DNA from: Lachnospiraceae bacterium
GTDB lineage: Bacteria > Bacillota > Clostridia > Lachnospirales > Lachnospiraceae
NCBI GenBank assembly: GCA_017411305.1
Contig: JAFQQI010000113.1
Location: 20,356-84,355 of the forward strand
Reading direction: 5' to 3'
DNA length: 64,000 nucleotides
The position numbers were made by a program, and so were the translations under genes. The notes beneath the pieces were generated by a model, which did no database searches, was not told the DNA's origin, and was given only the letters and a program-made list of their open reading frames with translations. Each line of letters begins with the position of its first letter. The first letter of the stretch is position 1. Positions 9,288-16,514 of the stretch are shown here, piece after piece.

Positions 9288-9327
9288 AAATGTTGTTGTT
9301 AAAAAAACACCAAGGGAGATGACTATT

Positions 9328-10518
9328 ATGGAAAGAAAAGTCGGAACTGTATCAAGAGGTATTCGCTGTCCTATTATCAGAGAGGGCGACAACCTGGTAA
9401 CAATTGTAACTGACAGTGTGCTGGAAGCGGCGGCAAGCGAAAACTTTGAACTTCGTGACAGAGATGTAATCGCGGTAACAGAGTCTATCGTTGCACGTGC
9501 ACAAGGTAACTACGCATCTGTAGATGCCATTGCTGAGGATGTAAAGAATAAGCTGGGTGGAGAAACAATCGGTGTTATTTTCCCCATCTTATCCAGAAAC
9601 AGATTCGCAATTTGCTTAAGAGGTATCGCAAAGGGTGCTAAAAAGATAGTGCTTATGCTCAGTTATCCCAGTGATGAAGTTGGCAATGAACTTGTTTCTT
9701 GGGATCAGCTTGACGAAGCAGGTATTAATCCTTACAGTGATGTACTTACACTTGAGAAGTACAGAGAACTTTTCGGTGCTAATATTCATCCTTTTACAGG
9801 TGTTGATTATGTAGAGTATTACAGTCAGTTGATTCGTGAGGCAGGAGCAGAGGTAGAAGTTATTTTTGCAAATGACTGCCGCAAGATTTTGAATTATACC
9901 AAAAAGGTATTGACTTGTGATATTCATACCCGTGCCCGTTCCAAGAGAATCTTAAAAGCATGTGGTGCGGAAGTTGTATGCGGACTGGATGATATTTTGA
10001 ACAGTTCTGTAAACGGAAGCGGTTGTAACGAAAAGTACGGTTTGCTGGGTTCTAATAAATCTACCGAAGATACCATTAAGTTATTCCCCAGAGAATGTAC
10101 CGATCTTGTTATGGAAATCCAAAAAACAATCCTTGACAAGACTGGAAAGCATGTGGAAGTTATGGTTTACGGCGACGGCGCCTTTAAGGATCCGGTAGGA
10201 AAAATTTGGGAGCTTGCTGACCCGGTAGTCTCTCCTGCAAGCACTCCCGGTCTGGAAGGAACACCTAACGAAGTGAAGTTGAAATATCTGGCAGATAATG
10301 ACTTTAAGGATTTATCCGGTGAAGCCTTGAAAGAAGCAATTTCAAATCGTATCAGAGAAAAGAAGGATAATTTGGTGGGAGACATGGCTTCCCAGGGAAC
10401 AACACCCAGAAAGCTGACCGATTTAATCGGTTCTCTGTGTGATCTAACCAGTGGATCAGGTGATAAGGGTACACCCGTAATTTTGATTCAAGGCTATTTC
10501 GATAATTATGTAAGCTAA
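9328..10518 (+). CDS. CofE-like coenzyme F420-0:gamma-glutamyl ligase family protein
   Basis: The 396-residue product belongs to the CofE-like ligase superfamily (COG1478), whose known member adds glutamate to coenzyme F420-0. The N-terminal region (residues 25-60, with LRDRDVIAVTESIVARAQG) and the later DGAFKDPVGKIWELADP motif fit this family. It is longer than archaeal CofE (about 250 residues). No other F420 biosynthesis gene is visible here and Clostridia are not generally known to make F420, so the amino-acid ligation substrate is probably different. ATG 9328 is preferred to ATG 9319 because AGGGAG (9313-9318) directly abuts the latter. A terminator follows. Confidence 0.72.
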   Translation: MERKVGTVSRGIRCPIIREGDNLVTIVTDSVLEAAASENFELRDRDVIAVTESIVARAQGNYASVDAIAEDVKNKLGGETIGVIFPILSRNRFAICLRGIAKGAKKIVLMLSYPSDEVGNELVSWDQLDEAGINPYSDVLTLEKYRELFGANIHPFTGVDYVEYYSQLIREAGAEVEVIFANDCRKILNYTKKVLTCDIHTRARSKRILKACGAEVVCGLDDILNSSVNGSGCNEKYGLLGSNKSTEDTIKLFPRECTDLVMEIQKTILDKTGKHVEVMVYGDGAFKDPVGKIWELADPVVSPASTPGLEGTPNEVKLKYLADNDFKDLSGEALKEAISNRIREKKDNLVGDMASQGTTPRKLTDLIGSLCDLTSGSGDKGTPVILIQGYFDNYVS

Positions 10519-10536
10519 AATAATGTAAAACATGAA

Positions 10537-10566
10537 GGGGTACCGCGAATGCGGTACCCCATTTTA
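10537..10566 (+). terminator. Terminator after the CofE-like gene
   Basis: GGGGTACCGC (10537-10546) pairs with GCGGTACCCC (10551-10560) with a GAAT tetraloop; ATTTT follows. Confidence 0.85.
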
Positions 10567-10587
10567 AACTAAAAGGGGGCAGGTTAT

Positions 10588-11310
10588 ATGCTGCGCATTG
10601 CAATTTGTGATGATGCCAAGGACTATGGGGAGAAATTGGCAAAAATTGTTGAGAAATGGGCAACGCGGAAGCAAATTAATATTCAGCTGAAGCAGTTTAT
10701 CAGTGGGGAAGAACTGCTTGCTGATGTAGAGTCCAGCGGATATTTTGATATTGTTTTACTGGATATTGTGTTTGAAGGCGGGATAGACGGGCTGACTGTT
10801 GCAAAAAAGATAAAGGAATTCTACGAACATTTCTGTTTGATTTTTATATCTCAATATGATAGTTACTACAAAGAAGTTTTTCATATACATCCGTTTCAAT
10901 ATCTGGAAAAGTCTTCATCAGAAAATAAGATTATAGAAAGTCTGGAGCAAGCAGAGAAGGACTTCAGATATATGAATGAAATTTATGTTTTTAAATATAA
11001 AGGAACAACATATAGTATTCTGCTTCAGGATGTGCTTTATTTTTCCAGCGATAAGCGGGTGATACGTGTTGTTATGCAGGATGGGGATGAATACTTCTTT
11101 TATAAAAAATTGGATGAAATTGAAAAGCAGATGGAAAAGTATAATTGTAAATTTATACGGATACATAAATCCTATCTGGTAAACGGGCGGCAAATATTAC
11201 AATATCATCCTAAATTTGTAATGATGCGTAATAAGGAACGCCTGCCTATCAGCAGTGAAAAACGTAATGCGGTAGTGCAGTATCACATGGAATTATTAGA
11301 GAAAATGTGA
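10588..11310 (+). CDS. LytTR-family response regulator (first)
   Basis: A 240-residue two-domain regulator of the AgrA/LytTR type. The receiver domain has the acidic pair D8-D9 and phospho-acceptor D59 (LLDI). The Lys at the end of the domain is kept but the following Pro is replaced (EKSSSE instead of KP). Residues from about 135 form the LytTR DNA-binding domain (IRIHKSYLVN is typical). A strong AAAGGGGG ribosome binding site precedes the ATG. It is related to the second LytTR regulator 750 bases downstream and is the probable partner, direct or competing, for the kinase at 12865. No promoter was seen in the 70 bases before it. Confidence 0.9.
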   Translation: MLRIAICDDAKDYGEKLAKIVEKWATRKQINIQLKQFISGEELLADVESSGYFDIVLLDIVFEGGIDGLTVAKKIKEFYEHFCLIFISQYDSYYKEVFHIHPFQYLEKSSSENKIIESLEQAEKDFRYMNEIYVFKYKGTTYSILLQDVLYFSSDKRVIRVVMQDGDEYFFYKKLDEIEKQMEKYNCKFIRIHKSYLVNGRQILQYHPKFVMMRNKERLPISSEKRNAVVQYHMELLEKM

Positions 11311-11370
11311 TAAAAATTACATTTACGGATACTATTTATTACATTTTGATGAAAACAGATAAATATGTTT

Positions 11371-11376
11371 TATAAT
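11371..11376 (+). promoter_or_regulatory. Candidate -10 box for a transcript crossing 11383-11500
   Basis: A perfect TATAAT lies downstream of the first LytTR gene. The best -35 candidates (TTGATG at 19-base spacing) are weak. A transcript from here would contain the 13-bp hairpin at 11425-11458. Confidence 0.4.
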
Positions 11377-11424
11377 GAAATAGGTGGTTGCCATTCATAT
11401 CCTTACTGCACGTGCGTATTCTGC

Positions 11425-11458
11425 AACGGTTTGGGAACCAGGGCGTTTCCAAACCGTT
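11425..11458 (+). other. 13-bp stem-loop in the gap between the two regulators
   Basis: AACGGTTTGGGAA (11425-11437) pairs with TTTCCAAACCGTT (11446-11458) with one G-T pair and an 8-base loop. It is not followed by a T tract, so it does not look like a terminator. It is flanked by a palindromic GCACGTGC (11408-11415). It could be part of a small RNA, a leader or a protein binding site. Confidence 0.55.
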
Positions 11459-11604
11459 ATCTCTTACAATAGAGAATAGAAGAAAAAAATCGGTCAAAAA
11501 TATAACTGTAGAAATATAGTATTTCGTGAGTTGATTTCCAAACACGATGTATTTCTATACAATATTTACCAAGTTATAATTTATTTATACAGGTGGTGAG
11601 ACCG

Positions 11605-11967
11605 ATGGCAGTGGATTATCAGAATTTGGGCATCAGAATTAAGCGAAGAAGAGAGGCATGCAAAATGTCACAGGCTGAATTGGGAGCTAGAGTACAATTA
11701 TCTACTCAGCATATCAGTAACGTAGAAAATGCCAGAAGCCGCATCGGTCTGGAAAAACTTGTAGAAATTGCAAATGTACTGGATTGCTCCATCGATGAAC
11801 TGATTTGCGGAAGTATGAAAATTGCAAAAACTGTTTATATCAGTGAAATAGCCGAAAAGATAGAAGACTTTTCGGATACGGAGCTTCGGGTATTGCCTGA
11901 ATTTTTGAAGCATTTTAATTACATGTACAAATTAATGGAAAATACCATGAAGAAGGATAATGAGTAG
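11605..11967 (+). CDS. XRE-family transcriptional regulator
   Basis: The 120-residue protein has a clear helix-turn-helix of the Cro/C1 type in residues 8-64 (LGIRIKRRREACKMSQAELG followed by LSTQHISNVENARSRIGLE), then a short C-terminal helical region. It is a DNA-binding regulator, probably dimeric. The start ATG 11605 follows AGGTGGTGAG; an in-frame GTG at 11593 overlaps that site. It has its own -10 candidate TATAAT at 11575-11580 and its own terminator. Its position between the two LytTR genes suggests it regulates the signalling locus, but no operator could be assigned. Confidence 0.88.
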   Translation: MAVDYQNLGIRIKRRREACKMSQAELGARVQLSTQHISNVENARSRIGLEKLVEIANVLDCSIDELICGSMKIAKTVYISEIAEKIEDFSDTELRVLPEFLKHFNYMYKLMENTMKKDNE

Positions 11968-11971
11968 CGGT

Positions 11972-12017
11972 AACCGCCGGAAAACGAGTCGAAAATGACA
12001 AGTTTCCGGCGGTTTTT
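11972..12017 (+). terminator. Terminator after the XRE gene
   Basis: AACCGCCGGAAA (from 11972) pairs with TTTCCGGCGGTT (12003-12014) followed by TTT; a long loop of about 18 bases. Confidence 0.8.
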
Positions 12018-12066
12018 GAATGTTACACACTTTATAACAAAACAGTCGATTACAAGAGAGGACAGT

Positions 12067-12783
12067 ATGATTAAAATTGCAATATGCGATGATATCAGGG
12101 AGTTTCGGGATGATATAGAAAGAAAGCTTGAAATCTGGTCTGCCGAAAAAGGAATTAATATCAGTGTCAGAAAGTTTGATGATGGAGTTCCGCTTTTGCA
12201 TTGTCTTAATGATAACGGAATGTTTGATATGATTTTTCTGGATATAGAAATGGAAAAGCTTAACGGAATGGAGACCGCTACCCGGATAAGGAAAGCGGAT
12301 TATATTACGGCAATCGTATTTATTTCTCAATATGAGGATTATTATAAGGATGCTTATAATGTGCATCCGTTTCATTTTTTGAGTAAACCTATCAAACAAA
12401 ACAAGATTGATGAAGTGATGGATACCTATATCGAAATAAGAAAGCAGAATCCGGAAACATTTTCTTTTACAATCAATAAATCCATGTATGCCGTCTGGCT
12501 TTCAGAGATATTGTATTTTAACAGTGAACGGAGAAAGGTAAACATTATCTGTAAGGACAAGCAGTTTACGGTTTATGGAAAACTTAGCGAAATAGAAAAA
12601 GAGTTAGGGGAGAAAGACTGCAAGTTTTTAAGGATTCATCAATCATTTCTGGTAAATATGAGATACATCAGGGAGTACCACTATTCAGAGCTGATTATGA
12701 GCAATGGAGAGACCTTGTTAATTAGTAAGGAAAATCGTAAGAAAATGCGTGAGATACATATGTTGCTGCTGGAACAGCAATAG
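12067..12783 (+). CDS. LytTR-family response regulator (second)
   Basis: A 238-residue AgrA-like regulator with receiver acidic pair D8-D9, phospho-acceptor D59 (FLDIEM) and the conserved Lys-Pro (FLSKPI), so its receiver domain is the more canonical of the two in this locus. The C-terminal half is the LytTR DNA-binding domain (FLRIHQSFLVNMRYI). Start ATG 12067 has AGAGAGGA just upstream; the reading frame is open further 5' but without a binding site. It lies directly upstream of the kinase and is the best candidate partner. A hairpin terminator separates it from the kinase gene. Confidence 0.9.
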   Translation: MIKIAICDDIREFRDDIERKLEIWSAEKGINISVRKFDDGVPLLHCLNDNGMFDMIFLDIEMEKLNGMETATRIRKADYITAIVFISQYEDYYKDAYNVHPFHFLSKPIKQNKIDEVMDTYIEIRKQNPETFSFTINKSMYAVWLSEILYFNSERRKVNIICKDKQFTVYGKLSEIEKELGEKDCKFLRIHQSFLVNMRYIREYHYSELIMSNGETLLISKENRKKMREIHMLLLEQQ

Positions 12784-12802
12784 GATGTTGTAAGAAGTGC
12801 AG

Positions 12803-12846
12803 AAAACCACGATGTAACATAAGAATTACAGAGTGGTTTTATTTTT
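12803..12846 (+). terminator. Hairpin terminator or attenuator between regulator and kinase
   Basis: AAAACCAC (12803-12810) pairs with GTGGTTTT (12833-12840), with an inner TGTAA/TTACA pair, followed by ATTTTTT. No promoter is evident between it and the kinase start at 12865, so partial read-through is likely. Confidence 0.75.
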
Positions 12847-12864
12847 TGGAAAGGAAGGAACAGG

Positions 12865-14166
12865 ATGGAAGTTCATATTTTGACGTGGATTGTAGATATC
12901 TTTTTTATATTTACATTGCATATGTTAGCTAAAAGGGTTTTAGGAATTAAAGTAAAAAGCAAGCTATTATTGATTGTTGGATGGTGTGGATACTTTGTCT
13001 GTTGGAATTTAATAAGCTATTTATTTGCTGAGATACCATTAATTAATGGTGGAGTTAGTATATGTGTAATATTAACAGTGATGTGTTGTATTTATGGTGG
13101 AAAACTTCAGAATAAAATTATTGTTACTTTTGCAATAATTATATTAGGGATAACAGCTGAAACAATAATAGCATTTATTTATATGTTGTTAGGAGTAAAT
13201 ATAAATAATGAAGGAATGGAAAGGGATAATCTTATTTATATTGGAAGCGTTATATCTAAGGTCATTTGCTTTTTACTTGTAAAAATAATCATAGCGATTT
13301 CTAATACATCTAAACAGGTGAAAATTAGAATGACAGAATGGATAGAGGTATTTGTTGTTCCGGTTGGCAGTTTAATTATCTTTCATATCATTGCATGGGA
13401 GGACTATTTTGCAATTACTATGCCTAAGGTAATTGTTTTTGCAGTATTATTACTTATTAATTTGTTGTCCTATTATGCATATCAAAGAATGCAGTTACAA
13501 GCAGAAGAAATGATGGAAAACAGATTACTGAAGCAACAGGGAGAATATTACAAAGACCGTTATGAGGATGCAGAAAAACAATGGATGGCTTTGCGAAAAA
13601 TGCGACATGATATGAAAAATAATTATATTTTACATATGCATTATTTAGAAAACGGACAGTATGATAAACTGAAAGAATCCTATGAGAAGCTTCTTGAGGA
13701 TGCGACCTGGGAGAAGCGGATGATACATACAGGAAATATAGGAATTGATTCTATTGTGAATTTTAAAGCGGAAATGGCAAAGGAACAAAATATCACAATG
13801 AATTGTGCGGCGGAAGTGAGAAGCGATATCCGTGCTGATAACGGAGATATGAACATTTTGTTAGGCAATTTGTTTGATAATGCCATAGAAGCAGTTGTAA
13901 GGTTATCGGAAGAAGAAAGATGTATTGAACTGAAAATCCTTGCAGATGAAACGGCAATATTGATTGAAATTGGAAATCCTTACGAAGGGAACCTTACTCG
14001 TGATGCCAAAGGTGGTATTATTACCATAAAAAGAGATAAAGACAATCATGGATTGGGACTTAAAATTATTAAAAACATAGTGGAAAAGTATCACGGCATG
14101 CTGGAAATTCATACTGATAATCAATATTTTAGGACAAAGGTATTTATGTATTATCCGGAAAACTAG
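12865..14166 (+). CDS. GHKL-type sensor histidine kinase (AgrC-like)
   Basis: The 433-residue protein has an N-terminal half of about six membrane helices (residues 1-205), then a dimerisation helix with the phospho-acceptor His248 in RKMRHDMKNN, and a GHKL ATPase domain with N box NLFDNAIEAV and G box GLGLKIIKNI. This is the layout of AgrC-like quorum-sensing kinases, which bind a cyclic peptide through the membrane half and phosphorylate a LytTR regulator. The membrane half uses notably more AT-rich codons than the kinase half. Start ATG 12865 has GGAAGGAA upstream. It is followed closely by an AgrD-like peptide gene and agrB, which supports a peptide ligand. Confidence 0.88.
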   Translation: MEVHILTWIVDIFFIFTLHMLAKRVLGIKVKSKLLLIVGWCGYFVCWNLISYLFAEIPLINGGVSICVILTVMCCIYGGKLQNKIIVTFAIIILGITAETIIAFIYMLLGVNINNEGMERDNLIYIGSVISKVICFLLVKIIIAISNTSKQVKIRMTEWIEVFVVPVGSLIIFHIIAWEDYFAITMPKVIVFAVLLLINLLSYYAYQRMQLQAEEMMENRLLKQQGEYYKDRYEDAEKQWMALRKMRHDMKNNYILHMHYLENGQYDKLKESYEKLLEDATWEKRMIHTGNIGIDSIVNFKAEMAKEQNITMNCAAEVRSDIRADNGDMNILLGNLFDNAIEAVVRLSEEERCIELKILADETAILIEIGNPYEGNLTRDAKGGIITIKRDKDNHGLGLKIIKNIVEKYHGMLEIHTDNQYFRTKVFMYYPEN

Positions 14167-14225
14167 TCCGTTTATGACATGGAAAAGGGTTGATTATTAC
14201 AAAATGGTTTTCTTTTTTAGGTATT

Positions 14226-14231
14226 TATACT
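14226..14231 (+). promoter_or_regulatory. Candidate activator-dependent promoter of the agrD-like gene
   Basis: TATACT (14226-14231) is a good -10 box 29 bases before the agrD-like start, but there is no good -35 at 17 bases. A weak -35 would suit activation by a LytTR regulator; no convincing pair of LytTR boxes could be identified. Confidence 0.4.
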
Positions 14232-14259
14232 ATGATGCCCAAAAAAGAGGTGATAAATA

Positions 14260-14400
14260 ATGAGAAAAATGATGAGCTCTATGATAGCGGTAACCTTGAC
14301 AGGTATGATTATGATTATGCCCTTATTTACATGCTTTTTCATGTTTCATCAGCCCAAGATGCCTGATGAAATAAATGATTTCAGAAAATATGACAAATAG
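14260..14400 (+). CDS. agrD: AgrD-like cyclic lactone autoinducer prepeptide
   Basis: This 46-codon gene encodes a short peptide with the three-part layout of AgrD. Residues 1-20 form a hydrophobic, methionine-rich helix; then comes LFTCFFMF (residues 22-29) with a single Cys25; then the charged tail HQPKMPDEINDF. The tail closely parallels the AgrD recognition tail of staphylococci (DEPKVPTELTQL). By analogy the mature signal would be a thiolactone ring of five residues, Cys25 to Phe29, with a short N-terminal extension (inference). GAGGTGAT (14247-14254) is a good ribosome binding site. The last 26 bases overlap the agrB-like gene in another frame. In Staphylococcus agrB comes first; here the order is reversed. 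Confidence 0.85.
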   Translation: MRKMMSSMIAVTLTGMIMIMPLFTCFFMFHQPKMPDEINDFRKYDK

Positions 14401-14998
14401 TATTTTCAGAAAAGCAGCAAGCAGCTTGGCAGCAAACGGCAACATTCAGGAGAAGTATGTAGAGCTTTATGCAAAAGCAATGGAAGCAGTTCTGGCAATG
14501 GGGATTAATTTAGTATCAGCATTAGTCATCGGTTATCTTTGCGGAATGTGGTGGCATGGTGTGATTTTGATGGTGATGTTTATACCGCTCAGGTCATATG
14601 CAGGCGGATACCATGCAGGCGGATATATCAGCTGTTACTTGGAATCCTGCGGATTGCTTACATTTTCATTACTTACTATCAGGTATGTTGTGTTAGCCGG
14701 TTATATGCCGGAAATGATTTGGCAGTTATTCTTTTTGTCGGTAATTGTTATTTTTATGTTGGCACCGCTGGCAGACAAAAACAAGCCGATATCGAAAAAT
14801 GAAGCCAAGGTATTCAAAACGCGGACACGAATTGTCCTATTGGTGGAAGCCATAATTGTAATGGTTCTTTCTTGGTTGCGGATAGACTATGTATATTCAG
14901 TTATCTTTGCAATATCGCTTAGTGCTTTCGCCTTGGTATTGCAATGTGCGGTAGAATATATGCAGGGAATGCGTAAACAAGATAAAGAATATAGTTGA
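14375..14998 (+). CDS. agrB: AgrB-like accessory gene regulator protease
   Basis: A 207-residue integral membrane cysteine peptidase of the AgrB family that cleaves the AgrD tail and closes the thiolactone ring. The core RSYAGGYHAGGYISC (residues 73-87) holds the catalytic pair His80 and Cys87, seven residues apart exactly as in the staphylococcal enzyme. Four to five membrane helices are visible. The start could be ATG 14375 or ATG 14390; both lie inside the 3' end of the peptide gene and neither has a strong ribosome binding site, so translation is probably coupled to agrD. A strong terminator follows at 15027. Confidence 0.92.
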   Translation: MISENMTNSIFRKAASSLAANGNIQEKYVELYAKAMEAVLAMGINLVSALVIGYLCGMWWHGVILMVMFIPLRSYAGGYHAGGYISCYLESCGLLTFSLLTIRYVVLAGYMPEMIWQLFFLSVIVIFMLAPLADKNKPISKNEAKVFKTRTRIVLLVEAIIVMVLSWLRIDYVYSVIFAISLSAFALVLQCAVEYMQGMRKQDKEYS

Positions 14999-15026
14999 CA
15001 CTGTTCAGTGCACTAGGGGAAGTACG

Positions 15027-15064
15027 AGGAGTTGTATCTTAGGATACAACTCCTGTTTCGTTTT
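15027..15064 (+). terminator. Terminator after the agr-like locus
   Basis: AGGAGTTGTATC (15027-15038) pairs perfectly with GATACAACTCCT (15043-15054); TTAG loop; GTTTCGTTTT follows. Confidence 0.88.
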
Positions 15065-15175
15065 CACAAAAAATTCATTTTATGTATCTTGTTATCCGTT
15101 GGGAAAAAGCATATAATATTTTTAGAAAGCAATGATGCTGAATATAACGACAGATAAAAGAAAAGAAGTGTACCA

Positions 15176-15412
15176 ATGAATGTGATGCCCTTCGTTAATA
15201 TTTCCATAATAAAGGGAGAGGAGGTTGTCAATGTGTGTAAAGGACTGGAAGGATTTGCAGAAAAGAGAGCTGCAAGAGCTGATGCGTTAAGGCTGGTTGA
15301 GTGTGTAGATAATTTGATTAAAAATTTGGGATTATCTCTTGAGGCGGCATGTAATGCAATAGGATCTTCAATACAGAAATATGAGGAGTCAAAAGATTTG
15401 TTAAAATCATGA
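15176..15412 (+). CDS. Small protein resembling the C-terminal tail of Rpn/PD-(D/E)XK transposase-like proteins
   Basis: The 78-residue product resembles only the C-terminal helical tail of the Rpn family (recombination-promoting nuclease/putative transposase), in particular EEVVNVCKGLEGFAEKRA and LGLSLEAACNAIGSSIQKYE. The nuclease domain is absent and a stop codon lies just upstream, so this is either a remnant of a longer gene or a short stand-alone form. Two starts are possible: ATG 15176, and GTG 15233, which has the better ribosome binding site (GGGAGAGGAGG about 8 bases upstream) and gives 59 residues. An out-of-frame ATG at 15232 opens only 19 codons. The family link is from memory of its typical tail sequence. 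Confidence 0.5.
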   Translation: MNVMPFVNISIIKGEEVVNVCKGLEGFAEKRAARADALRLVECVDNLIKNLGLSLEAACNAIGSSIQKYEESKDLLKS

Positions 15413-15451
15413 TGTTGAAAAGTTGGTTTGCCAGCAAGATGCTTGGTAAAG

Positions 15452-15484
15452 AAGCCTGCGACTATAATGCCGCGGGCTTTTCTT
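15452..15484 (+). terminator. Probable terminator before the polysaccharide locus
   Basis: AAGCCTGCG (15452-15460) pairs with CGCGGGCTT (15471-15479) with one wobble, followed by TTCTT. Confidence 0.6.
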
Positions 15485-15518
15485 ACTTCACCGGATACAA
15501 AACCTTACAGCAAGCGTG

Positions 15519-15547
15519 TTGTGATATTTTTTTAGATGTGATACAAT
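15519..15547 (+). promoter_or_regulatory. Main promoter of the exopolysaccharide locus
   Basis: TTGTGA (15519-15524) and TACAAT (15542-15547) have an ideal 17-base spacer, 38 bases before the first glycosyltransferase start. No other good promoter was seen until 27827, so it may drive a 12-kb operon. Confidence 0.7.
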
Positions 15548-15584
15548 AAATAAATTAAAGACAATAATAATGAGGTAAATTTTG

Positions 15585-16514
15585 ATGAAGCTTCTCAGTG
15601 CAATTGTCCCCTGTTATAACGAAGAAGAAAATGTTTCTTACTTCTATGAGGAATTCATAAAAAATGAAGAGTTTTTAAAGGCTCATGATTTGGATTTCGA
15701 ATTATGGTATATTAATGACGGCTCCAAAGACGGCACCGCAGATGAGGTGAAAAAGCTGATTGAAAAAGACAGTAGAGTACATCTCTTATCTTTTTCGCGC
15801 AATTTTGGAAAAGAGGCAGCGCTTTATGCAGGACTTTCCAAGGCGACAGGGGAATATGTGGCATGCATGGATGCGGATTTACAGGATCCGCCGAGTTTGC
15901 TTCCTGAGATGTTTGAGCATATTTGGCAGGGATATGATATGGTAGCTACCAGAAGAGTGAACCGGAAAGGTGAGCCGGTCATCCGCTCCTTCTTTGCAAG
16001 AATGTTTTATCGCCTGATGAACCGGATTTCGGATGCAGAGATTGTAGACGGTGCCAGAGATTTCAGACTGATGACAAGACAGGTAGCAGATGCCATCTTA
16101 CAGATAAAGGAATACAACCGCTTTACTAAGGGCATTTTCGGATGGGTCGGTTTTCAGACAAAATGGCTGGAGTTTGACAACGTAGAACGCAAAAAGGGCG
16201 AGACGAAGTGGTCCTTTTGGAAACTATTTATTTATTCTTTGGAAGGAATCACATCTTTTTCCACGGCACCGCTTGCGTTTGCTGCATTTATGGGTATGCT
16301 GTTTTGTATAGGTTCCTTTGCCCTGATTCTATTTATTATAATCAGGACATTGGTATTCGGTGATCCTACATCCGGCTGGCCGTCGTTAGTATGTATCATT
16401 TCCATGATTAGCGGTGTGCAGCTTTTGTGCCTTGGAATTGTAGGACAATATTTGGCCAAAACTTATATGGAAGTCAAGGACAGACCTATTTACCTTGTGA
16501 AAGAGGAGATTTAA
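15585..16514 (+). CDS. GtrB/DPM1-like polyprenyl-phosphate glycosyltransferase (GT2)
   Basis: A 309-residue family 2 glycosyltransferase of the dolichol-phosphate-mannose-synthase/GtrB type, which moves a sugar from a nucleotide donor to a polyprenyl phosphate at the inner face of the membrane. The GT-A domain shows AIVPCYNEEENV near the start and CMDADLQDPPSLLPEM with the DAD/DLQDPP motif. Two membrane helices lie at the C terminus (about residues 230-300), the usual anchor. Start ATG 15585 has TGAGGT upstream. It overlaps the next gene by one base. With the GT-C protein at 26130 it could form a lipid-linked sugar donor route (inference). Confidence 0.88.
   Translation: MKLLSAIVPCYNEEENVSYFYEEFIKNEEFLKAHDLDFELWYINDGSKDGTADEVKKLIEKDSRVHLLSFSRNFGKEAALYAGLSKATGEYVACMDADLQDPPSLLPEMFEHIWQGYDMVATRRVNRKGEPVIRSFFARMFYRLMNRISDAEIVDGARDFRLMTRQVADAILQIKEYNRFTKGIFGWVGFQTKWLEFDNVERKKGETKWSFWKLFIYSLEGITSFSTAPLAFAAFMGMLFCIGSFALILFIIIRTLVFGDPTSGWPSLVCIISMISGVQLLCLGIVGQYLAKTYMEVKDRPIYLVKEEI

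Noticed and set aside
11383-11500. 6S RNA or a known riboswitch class between the regulators
   Set aside because: The conserved features of 6S RNA, cyclic di-GMP, THF or preQ1 riboswitches could not be found in the sequence.
14167-14225. LytTR binding boxes before the agrD-like gene
   Set aside because: GTT-containing motifs recur at 18-19 base intervals, not at the 21-22 expected for LytTR pairs, and match the consensus poorly.
15232-15291. ATG at 15232 with a strong ribosome binding site opening a 19-codon frame
   Set aside because: The same ribosome binding site serves GTG 15233 in the frame with family likeness; a 19-residue product could not be supported.
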